A stretch of DNA of 64,000 bases from Kribbella sindirgiensis (GTDB taxonomy: Bacteria > Actinomycetota > Actinomycetes > Propionibacteriales > Kribbellaceae): NCBI RefSeq assembly GCF_004331435.1, contig NZ_SJKA01000002.1, positions 496,001 to 560,000 on the forward strand. The letters run 5' to 3'. The translations under genes were made by a program, and so were the position numbers. This document shows, piece by piece, positions 35,046-42,724 of this stretch; the stretch's first letter is position 1, and each line of letters opens with the position of its first letter. The notes under the pieces were generated by a model. The model was not told the DNA's origin and did not search any database. It saw nothing but the letters and a program-made list of their open reading frames with translations.

Positions 35046-35840
35046 TCAGAGGTGGGGATAGGTGGGTTCTTGGGTGCTGAGGGCGGCTCCGACCTGGTCG
35101 GCGAGGGCTACGGCTACCAGGCGTTGTTCGAGGTCGGGGCGGGCGATGCGGGTGGCGGCGGTCAGGAGGAAGCTGCCGCGGTGCTCGCCGGCGTGCTGGA
35201 TGGGGAGGTCGATCTCGGCGTTCGTCGGGAGACCGTCGCGTTCGACCTTCAGGACATGGGATCCGCGGGTGACCGAGCCGTCCGGGTTCAGCCGCGGCGC
35301 GTCGACCCGCTTGCTGGCGGCAACGAACTTCGCGCCGTCGATCCCCAGTACGGCGGTCAGCTCGGCGCGCACCTGCTCGATCAGGTCGTCGGTCGACCCG
35401 CCGGCCGCGACCGCCTGCGAGGTGGTGATCACGCCGTCCAGGTACCCGGCGCGCCGCGACGCCTTGGCTTGTTGCCCGCGGCCCCAGATCGCGATCTGGG
35501 TGACGGCGATCCCGATCACCAGCAGCAGTACGGCCTGCTCGACGTCGTTGCTGCTGTTGATGGTGAAGCTGTCGTACGGCACGGTCAGGAAGAAGTCGAA
35601 CCACACCGCGCTCGACACCGCCGCGACCACGCCTGCGAGCCGGATCCCGAACACGGCCACCGCCACGATCACGACCACCAGCAGCAACGCCGCGTTCGCG
35701 TTGTCGAAGTGCTCCCGGAACGGAGTCAGCAACGCACACACCACCGGAGGCGCCAGCACCGAGGCAACCAGCACCGGGGTTCGATAGTTCTCCACCCGTC
35801 CATTGACCCTCACCACCGCCCCCGGATCAACAATTCTCAC
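35046..35840 (-). CDS. DUF4118 (KdpD-like) transmembrane protein without a kinase domain
   Basis: A 264-residue protein. Four hydrophobic segments match the KdpD-type DUF4118 sensor bundle: VLVASVLAPPVVCALLTPF, ALLLVVVIVAVAVFGIRLAG, the conserved SSAVWFDFFLTVPYDSFTI and VEQAVLLLVIGIAVTQIAIW. A soluble GAF-like segment of about 130 residues follows, and the protein then ends with no histidine-kinase domain. It may sense a ligand for a partner. The GTG at 35840 is the longest option; a downstream GTG at 35813 is also possible. Confidence 0.85.
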   Translation of the reverse strand: MRIVDPGAVVRVNGRVENYRTPVLVASVLAPPVVCALLTPFREHFDNANAALLLVVVIVAVAVFGIRLAGVVAAVSSAVWFDFFLTVPYDSFTINSSNDVEQAVLLLVIGIAVTQIAIWGRGQQAKASRRAGYLDGVITTSQAVAAGGSTDDLIEQVRAELTAVLGIDGAKFVAASKRVDAPRLNPDGSVTRGSHVLKVERDGLPTNAEIDLPIQHAGEHRGSFLLTAATRIARPDLEQRLVAVALADQVGAALSTQEPTYPHL

Positions 35841-36173
35841 AAAGGTCTGTCACCGGCCTGCTCGACTTAGCCACCGTCGGACTCCGGCAGTTCGAGTCGT
35901 GGGTTTCGGCGGCCAACCGCAGCCCCGATCCACGACTCGCCGGTCCTGCCACCAACCAAACGCCACGACTCGGCGTGATGCACGTCGGCATACGCCAGCC
36001 CCCGACCGAGCATCGCCCGGGGGAACAGACATCTTCCGGGGGCTGCGGACAGGGAATATCAGGTGCGATCCCACCAGAACTTGTCCCACGGCCCCGCAGT
36101 TCACCCACACATCGGACAGAAGAGCCGAATAATCCCTCGCCCGTCGGACGTCCGGCTGCGTAAGTTCCTTCGC
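35841..36173. other. 333-base intergenic region without a convincing gene
   Basis: Upstream of the DUF4118 and GNAT-methyltransferase genes, which are divergent. Short open frames exist on both strands but lack ribosome sites or protein-like composition. It holds three copies of a CCACGACTCG decamer (see the repeat entry) and presumably both promoters. Confidence 0.6.
35893..35972. repeat. decamer repeat CCACGACTCG, one inverted and two direct copies
   Basis: CGAGTCGTGG at 35893-35902 is the inverse of CCACGACTCG at 35930-35939 and again at 35963-35972. The first pair forms a hairpin with a 27-base loop. The arrangement suggests a regulator-binding cluster or a small interspersed palindromic element. 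Confidence 0.55.
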
Positions 36174-37364
36174 ATGCACCGACTCCGACTGGCTACGGAC
36201 GCGGACGTCAGGTTCCTGGCCGACGTGACGCTTGCTGCCACTGGTGCTCAAGGACGTCTGCCCGCGGACTTCGACGAAGCTGCCTGGCGGGACAGGTTCG
36301 CGGAGTGGACGCGCGAGTCGATCGAGGATCCCGGCACCGAGCTGTACGTCATCGAGGTCGACGACGTCGGTGCCGGGCGGCTGCGGGTCAGTCGTACGGC
36401 GGAATTCGTCGAAGTGAACGGGATCCAGCTCCACCCGGAGGTCCAGAACCGGGGCATCGGTACGGCGATCTTCACCGTGCTGCAGTCCGAGGCCGCGAGG
36501 TCCGGCGTACCGCTGAAGGTGAACGTCGAGCGGGACAATCCGGACGCGCGGCGCCTGTACGACCGGCTCGGCTTCGTCAAGATCGGCGAGGAGGGCGGCG
36601 AGGACGTCCTGGAGTGGTCGAAGGCTGCAGAGCAGAATCGGTTGTGGAACGCGGATGTCGCGGAGCGGTACGACACGCCAGGCGTCGGGATGTTCGCGGA
36701 GGACGTTCTCGGGCCGACCGTGCAGCGGCTGGCCCAACTTGCCGACGGCGGGCGTGCGCTCGAGTTCGCGATCGGCACCGGGCGGGTCGCCGTACCGCTG
36801 TCGGAGTACGGCGTGCCGGTGAGCGGGATCGAGTTCTCGGACGCGATGCTCGAACAGCTGCGGACGAAGGCCGACGCGGACACCATCCCGGTCGTCACCG
36901 GTGACATGGCCACGGCGCGGATCCCGGGCGAATTCACCCTCGTCTACCTGGTCTACAACACGATCGCGAACCTGCTCACCCAGGAGGAGCAGGTCGCCTG
37001 CTTCCGGAACGCCGCCCGCCACCTCTCCCCCGGCGGCCGTTTCGTGATCGAGCTCTGGGTCCCCGAACTACGCCGCCTCCCACCCGGCGTCCCCGCCACG
37101 GTCGGCACCGCCGATCCCGGTTACATCCTCCTGGACACGTACGACGTACTGAAGCAGCACGTCGTCTCTCACCACTTCCATTTCGGCGAAGGCACCGACG
37201 CCCAGCTCTTCCGCACCCCACACCGCTACATCTGGCCCGCCGAACTCGACCTGATGGCCCAACTGGCCGGCTTCACCCTCGAATCCCGCCACGCCGACTG
37301 GACCACCACGGAGTTCACCGCCGACTCCCCCTCCCACGTCTCGGTCTACCGCCTGCCCTCCTGA
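36174..37364 (+). CDS. GNAT acetyltransferase fused to class I SAM methyltransferase
   Basis: A 396-residue two-domain protein from ATG 36174 (MHRLRLATDADVRFLADVTL). Residues about 1-155 are a GNAT fold: LHPEVQNRGIGTAIFTVLQ is the acetyl-CoA-binding motif, and NVERDNPDARRLYDRLGFVK the C-terminal one. From about 160 a methyltransferase begins (WNADVAERYDTPGVGMF). Its SAM motif is degenerate (ALEFAIGTGRVAVPLSEYG), followed by VSGIEFSDAMLEQLR, FTLVYLVYNTIANLLTQEEQ and LSPGGRFVIELW. The fusion implies both modifications on one substrate or one pathway; substrate unknown. Confidence 0.87.
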   Translation: MHRLRLATDADVRFLADVTLAATGAQGRLPADFDEAAWRDRFAEWTRESIEDPGTELYVIEVDDVGAGRLRVSRTAEFVEVNGIQLHPEVQNRGIGTAIFTVLQSEAARSGVPLKVNVERDNPDARRLYDRLGFVKIGEEGGEDVLEWSKAAEQNRLWNADVAERYDTPGVGMFAEDVLGPTVQRLAQLADGGRALEFAIGTGRVAVPLSEYGVPVSGIEFSDAMLEQLRTKADADTIPVVTGDMATARIPGEFTLVYLVYNTIANLLTQEEQVACFRNAARHLSPGGRFVIELWVPELRRLPPGVPATVGTADPGYILLDTYDVLKQHVVSHHFHFGEGTDAQLFRTPHRYIWPAELDLMAQLAGFTLESRHADWTTTEFTADSPSHVSVYRLPS

Positions 37365-37477
37365 GCTTGCGGTTGTGTGTCAGGGGTGGTGGGTACCGCC
37401 CGACGGACCCACCATGAGGGGATGAAGGCTCCCTCGGCTGGGGGATGTTCGGTGGGTGAGATCACTCGCGGGAGGGT

Positions 37478-37495
37478 TTGTGAAATCTTTCACGA
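37478..37495. promoter_or_regulatory. Rex-type operator upstream of ndh
   Basis: TTGTGAAATCTTTCACGA matches the actinobacterial Rex consensus TTGTGAANNNNTTCACAA at all but one fixed position. It lies 59 bases before the ATG of the NADH dehydrogenase gene. Rex represses respiratory genes at low NADH/NAD+ and is released by NADH; in Streptomyces it controls ndh. Confidence 0.75.
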
Positions 37496-37553
37496 GTGTT
37501 TAGCGTTGAAGTGAACATCAAGTCTGAGAACCCACTCAGGGAGAGTGAATCGC

Positions 37554-38861
37554 ATGACAGCCCAGGTGCCGCACATCCTCGTCGTCGGAGGCGGTTACGT
37601 CGGGATGTACACCGCGTACGGCCTGCGCCGGGCCGCCCGTCAGGGGCGGATCCGGGTGACTGTGGTCGACCCGCGGTCGGTGATGACCTACCAGCCGTTC
37701 CTGCCGGAAGCCGCGGCCGGTTCGGTGGAGCCGCGGCACGTCGTGGTGCCGCTGCGCAAGACGCTCAAGGGCTGCCGGGTGGTGACCGGCCGCGTGACGG
37801 GGATCGATCACGCGCACAAGGTCGCCAAGGTGATGCCCGAGGAGGGCCCGGAGTACGAACTCGCCTACGACCAGGTCGTGGTCGCGCTCGGCTCGATCGC
37901 CCGCACCCTGCCGATTCCCGGACTGGCCGAGGAAGCCACCGGCTTCAAGAACGTCGAAGAGGCCATCGCACTGCGCAACAAGGTCCTGGACCGGCTCGAC
38001 GTCGCGTCGTCGCAGCCCGACCCGGTACTGCGCAAGTCCGCGCTCACCTTCGTCTTCGTCGGCGGCGGGTACGCCGGTGTGGAGGCGTTCGCCGAGCTCG
38101 AGGACATGGCCCGCTACGCCACCCGCTACTACGACAACATCAAGCCCGAGGACATGCGCTGGGTCCTGGTCGAGGCCACCAACCGGATCCTGCCCGAGGT
38201 CGGCACGGATCTCGGCAAGTACACCGTGGACCAGCTCCGCAAGCGCAACATGGACATCCGGCTCGAGACCCGGCTGGAGTCCTGCGAGAAGGGCCACGTG
38301 ATCCTCAGCGACGGCGAGGAGTTCGACGCCGACACGATCGTCTGGACGGCCGGTGTGAAGGCCAACCCGGCGCTCGCCGCGACCGACTTCCCGCTGGACG
38401 AGAAGGGCCGGGTCAAGACGCTGCCGAACCTGCGGATCGAGGGTGTCGAGGACGCCTGGACCGCCGGCGACAACGCCGCCGTACCGGACCTGACCAGCGA
38501 GACCGGTGCGTACTGCGCCCCGAACGCGCAGCACGCCGTACGGCAGGCCCGCCGGCTCGCCGCGAACATCCTGCGCGTCGTCGACGGTCAGCCGCCGCAG
38601 GACTACAAGCACAAGTACGTCGGCTCGGTTGCGAGCCTCGGCCTGCACAAGGGCGTCGCCCAGCTGTACGGCGTGAAGGTGAAGGGCTGGCTGGCCTGGT
38701 TCCTGCACCGGACCTACCACGTGTCCCGCGTGCCGACCCTGAACCGGAAGGCCCGCGTCATCCTCGACTGGACCCTGGCGCTGTTCTTCCGCCGCGAGGT
38801 CACCAGCCTCGGCAGCCTGCAGACGCCGAACGAGGAATTCCGCCGGGCGACCCAGTCGTAG
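37554..38861 (+). CDS. ndh: type II NADH dehydrogenase (NDH-2)
   Basis: Membrane-associated, non-proton-pumping NADH:quinone oxidoreductase of 435 residues. The FAD motif is HILVVGGGYVGMYTAYGL, the NADH Rossmann motif is LTFVFVGGGYAGVEAFAELE, and the second FAD motif is DAWTAGDNAAVPD. The C-terminal region (GWLAWFLHRTYHVSRVP) carries the amphipathic membrane-binding helices. ATG 37554 (MTAQVPH) has GGGAG at a good distance; the GTG three codons upstream overlaps that site. A Rex-like operator precedes it, and a terminator follows the stop. Confidence 0.94.
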   Translation: MTAQVPHILVVGGGYVGMYTAYGLRRAARQGRIRVTVVDPRSVMTYQPFLPEAAAGSVEPRHVVVPLRKTLKGCRVVTGRVTGIDHAHKVAKVMPEEGPEYELAYDQVVVALGSIARTLPIPGLAEEATGFKNVEEAIALRNKVLDRLDVASSQPDPVLRKSALTFVFVGGGYAGVEAFAELEDMARYATRYYDNIKPEDMRWVLVEATNRILPEVGTDLGKYTVDQLRKRNMDIRLETRLESCEKGHVILSDGEEFDADTIVWTAGVKANPALAATDFPLDEKGRVKTLPNLRIEGVEDAWTAGDNAAVPDLTSETGAYCAPNAQHAVRQARRLAANILRVVDGQPPQDYKHKYVGSVASLGLHKGVAQLYGVKVKGWLAWFLHRTYHVSRVPTLNRKARVILDWTLALFFRREVTSLGSLQTPNEEFRRATQS

Positions 38862-38874
38862 CCCCTCACCGATC

Positions 38875-38906
38875 GGCCGGGCCTCCAACTCGCCGGGGGC
38901 CCGGCC
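38875..38906. terminator. terminator hairpin after ndh
   Basis: GGCCGGGCC with a perfect 9-bp complement, followed by TTCTCTTC. It begins 14 bases after the ndh stop. Confidence 0.8.
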
Positions 38907-38959
38907 TTCTCTTCGCGGTCGCGCTCTGCCAGGCTGTGCGCGAGTGTCTGGAGGGGGAC

Positions 38960-39400
38960 ATGAGCAAAGCGAGGCTGCCACCGCGCTGGTTCATCCGCGC
39001 GGCGTGGAAGGTGCACCGAGGTCTCTACAACACCAGCGGTAAAGGCCTGTCACTACCGCGGGACAAGAAGTACGGCCTGTTGCGGCTCACCGTGATCGGC
39101 CGGCGGACCGGGGAACCGCGGAGCGTCATTCTGGGGTACTTCGAGGACGGGCCGAACCTGGTCACCCTCGCGATGAACGGCTGGGGCGCACCGGAACCGG
39201 CCTGGTGGCTCAACCTGCTCGCTCACCCGGACGCCGACGCGGTGCTCAAGGACGGACAGCTAAAGGTCCGCGGCCGCGCCGCCGAGGGCGAGGAACGTCA
39301 GCGACTCTGGGCCCGCTGGCAGCAGATCGACAAGAACCTCGACGCGTACGCCGACCGCCGTCCCAGAACCACCGCCGTGGTGGTACTCGAACCGCGCTAG
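38960..39400 (+). CDS. deazaflavin (F420)-dependent nitroreductase family protein
   Basis: A 146-residue split-beta-barrel protein of the DDN/DUF385 type. It has LLRLTVIGRRTGEPRSVILG, the conserved F420-site strand-turn-strand, then NLVTLAMNGWGAPEPAWWLN and LLAHPDADAVLKDG. The family uses reduced F420 to reduce quinones or nitro compounds, consistent with an actinobacterial host. The ATG follows GGAGGGGG at 38950-38957. It converges with the response-regulator gene, overlapping it by 4 bases. Confidence 0.93.
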   Translation: MSKARLPPRWFIRAAWKVHRGLYNTSGKGLSLPRDKKYGLLRLTVIGRRTGEPRSVILGYFEDGPNLVTLAMNGWGAPEPAWWLNLLAHPDADAVLKDGQLKVRGRAAEGEERQRLWARWQQIDKNLDAYADRRPRTTAVVVLEPR

Positions 39401-40056
39401 TCATGCAGGAGGCCGGCGTCGTGGACGAGGAGGGCGATCTGGACGCGGTTGTTCAGGTCGAGTTTCGTGAGGATGCGGGAGACGTGGGTCTTCACGGTCG
39501 GGACGCTGAGGTAGAGGGTCGCGCTGATCTCGGCGTTCGACTTCCCCTCGCCGACGGCGACGGCGATCTCGCGTTCGCGGTCGTTCAGGTCCGCGAGACG
39601 GGCGGCGGCCTTGGTCTTGCGGTCGTTCTGGCCGGAGTCGGCGACGCGGGTGATGAGGCGTTTGGTGACGGCCGGTGAGAGAACGGGATGCCCGGCCGCG
39701 ATCCGGCGTACCGACTCGACGATCTCGGCGGGCGGGGTGTCCTTCAGGATGAACCCGGCGGCGCCGGCGCGGAGAGCGCGCAGTACGTGCTCGTCGGCGT
39801 CGAAGGTGGTGAGGATGACGACCTCGGGCGCGCCCGAGCGACGGCGTACCGCTTCCGTCGCGGTAAGGCCGTCGGTCCCCGGCATCCGGATGTCCATCAG
39901 GATCACGTCCGGCGCGAGCCGATCGATCAGACCCTGTACGCCGGATCCGTCGCCGGCCTCCCCGACCACCCGGATGTCCTCGGCGCCGCCCAGCATCAAC
40001 TTCAGCCCGGCCCGCAACAGTGGATCGTCGTCGACGATCAGAACCCGAATGGTCAT
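39397..40056 (-). CDS. NarL/LuxR-type response regulator
   Basis: A 219-residue regulator. The receiver (IRVLIVDDDPLLRAGLKLML) has the phospho-acceptor Asp in DVILMDIRMPGTDG and the conserved Lys in FILKDTPPAEIV. The C-terminal HTH reads LNDREREIAVAVGEGKSNAE then VPTVKTHVSRILTKL. Its ATG overlaps the TGA of the upstream kinase gene (40053-40056), so the pair is translationally coupled. Target genes unknown. Confidence 0.95.
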   Translation of the reverse strand: MTIRVLIVDDDPLLRAGLKLMLGGAEDIRVVGEAGDGSGVQGLIDRLAPDVILMDIRMPGTDGLTATEAVRRRSGAPEVVILTTFDADEHVLRALRAGAAGFILKDTPPAEIVESVRRIAAGHPVLSPAVTKRLITRVADSGQNDRKTKAAARLADLNDREREIAVAVGEGKSNAEISATLYLSVPTVKTHVSRILTKLDLNNRVQIALLVHDAGLLHD

Positions 40057-41165
40057 GCGGGCCACGGTAGCCAGGCGAACAGGCGGAAGTCGCCGTCGGG
40101 GGTGCGGCCGTGTTCGACGCGGCCTTCGACCAGGGCGGCGCGTTCGCTGAGGCCCTTCAGACCTTGGCCGTCCCCGCGCCGGCGGTTCGGCGCCGGGTTC
40201 CGCAGCTCGACGGACAATCCGTTGCCTGGGGCACCCGTCACGCTGATCGTCACCGGCTCGCCCGGCGCGTGCTTGACCGCGTTCGTCAACCCCTCCTGCA
40301 CGATCCGGTACGCCGTACGCCCGACGTGCTCCGGCATCGCGCCCGGCGCGTCGAGCGTGAGATCCACCGGAATCCCGGCGTCCCGCGAACCCTCGACCAG
40401 CGCAGGCAGGTCGGCGAACGCGGGCTGCGGAAGCTCGCCCACCGGAGCCCGCAGTACGCCGATCACCTCGCGGAGATCCTGCAGCGCCTGGTGTGCGCTC
40501 GCCCGGATGATCTCGGCGGCGCCCGCGACCTCGGCGGTGGACGCGTCCGGGCGGTACGCCAGCGCGCCGGCGTGCACGCTGAGCAGCGACAGCCGATGCC
40601 CGAGTACGTCGTGCATCTCGCGGGCGATCTCCTCCCGCGCCCGGAGCTGCGCCTGCTCGGCCTGCAGCGTCGCGACTGTCTCGGCCCGATCCGCCCGGTC
40701 CCGCAACGTCTGCAGGAGTTGCCGCCGGGACCGGATGTAGAAACCCCAGCCGGCCATCGCCAGGTACAGGGTCATGCCGATGACGAGCTGCGTCTTCCAG
40801 TCCTCTTTGTGCCGCACCTGGAGATAGGTGAGCGTGGCGGCGAAGTTCACCGCGAAGACCCAGATCGAGGTGCGCCACGGTTTGTGGACGGCGACGGTCA
40901 TGATCAGCACCAGGGTCGGCCCCGCCGCGGCGTCGGAGTACACCGAGACGGCGGCCGCGAGCAGCGCCAACGGAACGGCCCAGCGGCGCCGGAACCACAG
41001 GGTCAGGCACAGCACCATCCCCGACCAGAAGTCGATCGCGAGCAGCAGGTGCGGCACCGGGTCGCCCTCACCCTCGCTGTAGGCGAGCAACGAGACCATG
41101 ATCGCCAGTACGAACGACACGCTGTCCACAAGCCAGTTACCGGCGGTACGACGTGGCGCGCTCAT
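40053..41165 (-). CDS. NarL-type sensor histidine kinase
   Basis: A 370-residue membrane kinase. About five N-terminal helices (VSFVLAIMVSLLAYSEGEG, FWSGMVLCLTLWF, WAVPLALLAAAVSVYSDAAA) form the sensor, with no large extracellular loop. The HisKA_3 motif is REEIAREMHDVLGHRLSLLS, the histidine being the phosphorylation site. The ATPase has YRIVQEGLTNAVKHAPGEPV as the N box and a compact GQGLKGLSERAALVEGR G box. It is coupled to the downstream response regulator. Signal unknown. Confidence 0.94.
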   Translation of the reverse strand: MSAPRRTAGNWLVDSVSFVLAIMVSLLAYSEGEGDPVPHLLLAIDFWSGMVLCLTLWFRRRWAVPLALLAAAVSVYSDAAAGPTLVLIMTVAVHKPWRTSIWVFAVNFAATLTYLQVRHKEDWKTQLVIGMTLYLAMAGWGFYIRSRRQLLQTLRDRADRAETVATLQAEQAQLRAREEIAREMHDVLGHRLSLLSVHAGALAYRPDASTAEVAGAAEIIRASAHQALQDLREVIGVLRAPVGELPQPAFADLPALVEGSRDAGIPVDLTLDAPGAMPEHVGRTAYRIVQEGLTNAVKHAPGEPVTISVTGAPGNGLSVELRNPAPNRRRGDGQGLKGLSERAALVEGRVEHGRTPDGDFRLFAWLPWPA

Positions 41166-41269
41166 GTCTTGAATGTAGCGGTGTGTAAGCGGTCTCCGGG
41201 GCGGGTGCGGGTGTCCGGATACCGAAGTCGGTGCGATCGGGTACTTAGGTCGGCGGTAGGTTGCCGGGC

Positions 41270-41776
41270 ATGAGTCAGCTCGCAGTCACCGTCATCGGCC
41301 CGGACCGCCCGGGCATCATCGCCGACGTCACCGAGGCCCTGGCCGGTACCGGGGTCAACCTCGAGGACTCGACCATGACGCTCCTGCGCGGCCATTTCGC
41401 GATGATGATCGTCTGCGCCGGACCGTTCGAACCCGTGAAGGCGGCGCTCGAACCGCTGCGTGGCGAGCTGGTCATCACGGTCCGCAAGATGGGTCCCGAA
41501 CACGAGCACGCGCCGATCGGGGCGCCGTACATGCTGAGCGTCCACGGCGCGGACCGGCCGGGGATCGTGGCGGCGGTGACGCGGATGATCGCGGCCGCCG
41601 GAGGCACGATCACGGACCTGGCGACGCGGCTGAGCGGCGGGCTGTACGTGCTGACCGCCGAGGTCGAACTGCCGCCGACCGCCGAGCTGGAGACGCTGGA
41701 CCGGGCGCTCGAGATCACCGCCGAGGAACTCGGAGTGGGCGTCACGCTGCGCCCGGCCGAGAGCGACGAACTGTGA
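41270..41776 (+). CDS. tandem ACT-domain protein (GcvR-like)
   Basis: A 168-residue protein of two ACT domains: LAVTVIGPDRPGIIADVTEA near the start and YMLSVHGADRPGIVAAVTRM near residue 88. The DRPGI ligand-binding signature appears in both. The nearest relatives are GcvR-type amino-acid-responsive regulators, which have no DNA-binding domain of their own. Its TGA overlaps the GTG of the deformylase gene, so the two are co-translated. Ligand (perhaps serine or glycine) and partner are unknown. Confidence 0.9.
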   Translation: MSQLAVTVIGPDRPGIIADVTEALAGTGVNLEDSTMTLLRGHFAMMIVCAGPFEPVKAALEPLRGELVITVRKMGPEHEHAPIGAPYMLSVHGADRPGIVAAVTRMIAAAGGTITDLATRLSGGLYVLTAEVELPPTAELETLDRALEITAEELGVGVTLRPAESDEL

Positions 41777-42315
41777 TCACTGACTGGTCCCCTGCCCGGT
41801 TGGACGTCGCAGGCAACGTTGTGGAGGTCGTCCGGGCGCCGCACCCGGTGCTGGCCACGGAGAGCGCTCTCGTGGATCCGCTCGATCCGGAGATGATCCA
41901 GCTCGCCGCGGACCTGGTGGCGACCATGCGGGTCTCCCCCGGGTGCGTCGGTCTCGCGGCGCCGCAGGTGGGCGTCGCGGCGCAGATGTTCTCGCTCGAC
42001 GTGACCGGTCACCCGAAGACACGTACCTGCCACGGCGTCTTCGTCCTGTGCAACGCCGTCGTCGTCGAAGCCTCGCGCAACGAGAAGGCTCGCGAGGGGT
42101 GCATGTCGGTCCCGGACTTCACCGGCGACGTCAAACGCGCCACCCGGCTGACGGTCACCGGCGTCCTCCCCGGTACGTCGGATCAGGTCACGATCACCAC
42201 CGACGCCTTCGAGGCCCGCGCCCTCCAGCACGAGATCGACCACTGCAACGGCAAGCTCTTCCTCGACCGGGTAGCCGGCGCCCACGCCGTGTACCCCCGA
42301 AAGGTCTACCAGTAA
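41773..42315 (+). CDS. def: peptide deformylase
   Basis: Removes the N-formyl group from nascent proteins. The three catalytic motifs are present: GLAAPQVGVA, EGCMSVPDF with the metal-binding cysteine, and ALQHEIDHCNGKLFLDR with the catalytic Glu between two metal histidines. At 180 residues it is of normal length. The GTG start overlaps the stop of the ACT gene (41773-41776). A small hairpin (42315-42328) lies at its end, just before tRNA-Leu. Confidence 0.94.
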   Translation: MITDWSPARLDVAGNVVEVVRAPHPVLATESALVDPLDPEMIQLAADLVATMRVSPGCVGLAAPQVGVAAQMFSLDVTGHPKTRTCHGVFVLCNAVVVEASRNEKAREGCMSVPDFTGDVKRATRLTVTGVLPGTSDQVTITTDAFEARALQHEIDHCNGKLFLDRVAGAHAVYPRKVYQ

Positions 42316-42334
42316 CGAGTACTCTCGTCCCCGA

Positions 42335-42417
42335 GCCCGGGTGGCGGAACGGCAGACGCAGCGAGCTTAAACCTCGCGGCCCTCACAGGCATACGGGTTC
42401 GAATCCCGTCCCGGGCA
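42335..42417 (+). tRNA. tRNA-Leu (anticodon TAA)
   Basis: An 83-base cloverleaf. The acceptor stem GCCCGGG pairs with CCCGGGC (42410-42416), with A as discriminator. The anticodon loop CTTAAAC gives TAA, in a GCGAG/CTCGC stem. A long variable arm (GCCCTCACAGGC) is as expected for Leu, and the T-arm has GGGTTCGAATCCC. The CCA end is not encoded (CAA follows). Confidence 0.96.
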
Positions 42418-42724
42418 CAAGCAACCCACGCGCCCGGTTAGTGCTGATCCGCGGCATGACATCCCCAGTGGCGGCACTGGGTTGTATGAGTTCTGGACCG
42501 CTGGTGGTGTGCCGGTTTATCTGCATGACACCACGTTGATCAGTATCGAGGTGCGGCCGCCCGAGCGCAGGCTGATCGTTCGGTTCGAGTACGACAAGCC
42601 GCGATGGACGCCGCCCGAAGCAGCTGAGACGCCGGTCATCGTGATGCGGTTCGATGAGGTCGCGATCTCTGAATGGACGCAGGATCCGGAGGTTGGCGTT
42701 CGATCGCCGCGAAGCAGGGCGGCG
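42418..42724 (+). pseudogene. probable truncated gene next to tRNA-Leu
   Basis: From about 42482 a plus-strand frame reads YEFWTAGGVPVYLHDTTLIS, IEVRPPERRLIVRFEYDKPR and TPVIVMRFDEVAISEWTQDP, which is clearly protein-like beta-rich sequence. It then dissolves into low-complexity Asp/Glu/Ala residues while running antisense through the end of the J-domain gene. There is no ATG or GTG start in frame, only TTG 42482, and no ribosome site. I read it as a gene fragment with a lost 3' end. Family unknown. Confidence 0.5.

Noticed and set aside
35827..36108. A 93-codon minus-strand frame in the divergent intergenic region
   Set aside because: No ribosome site, Arg/Ser/Gly-rich, and it contains the decamer repeats. 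I treat the region as non-coding, with some doubt.
42315..42328. Small hairpin between def and tRNA-Leu as a terminator
   Set aside because: Only a 5-bp stem (ACGAG/CTCGT) with a four-base loop and no T tract; too weak to list separately.
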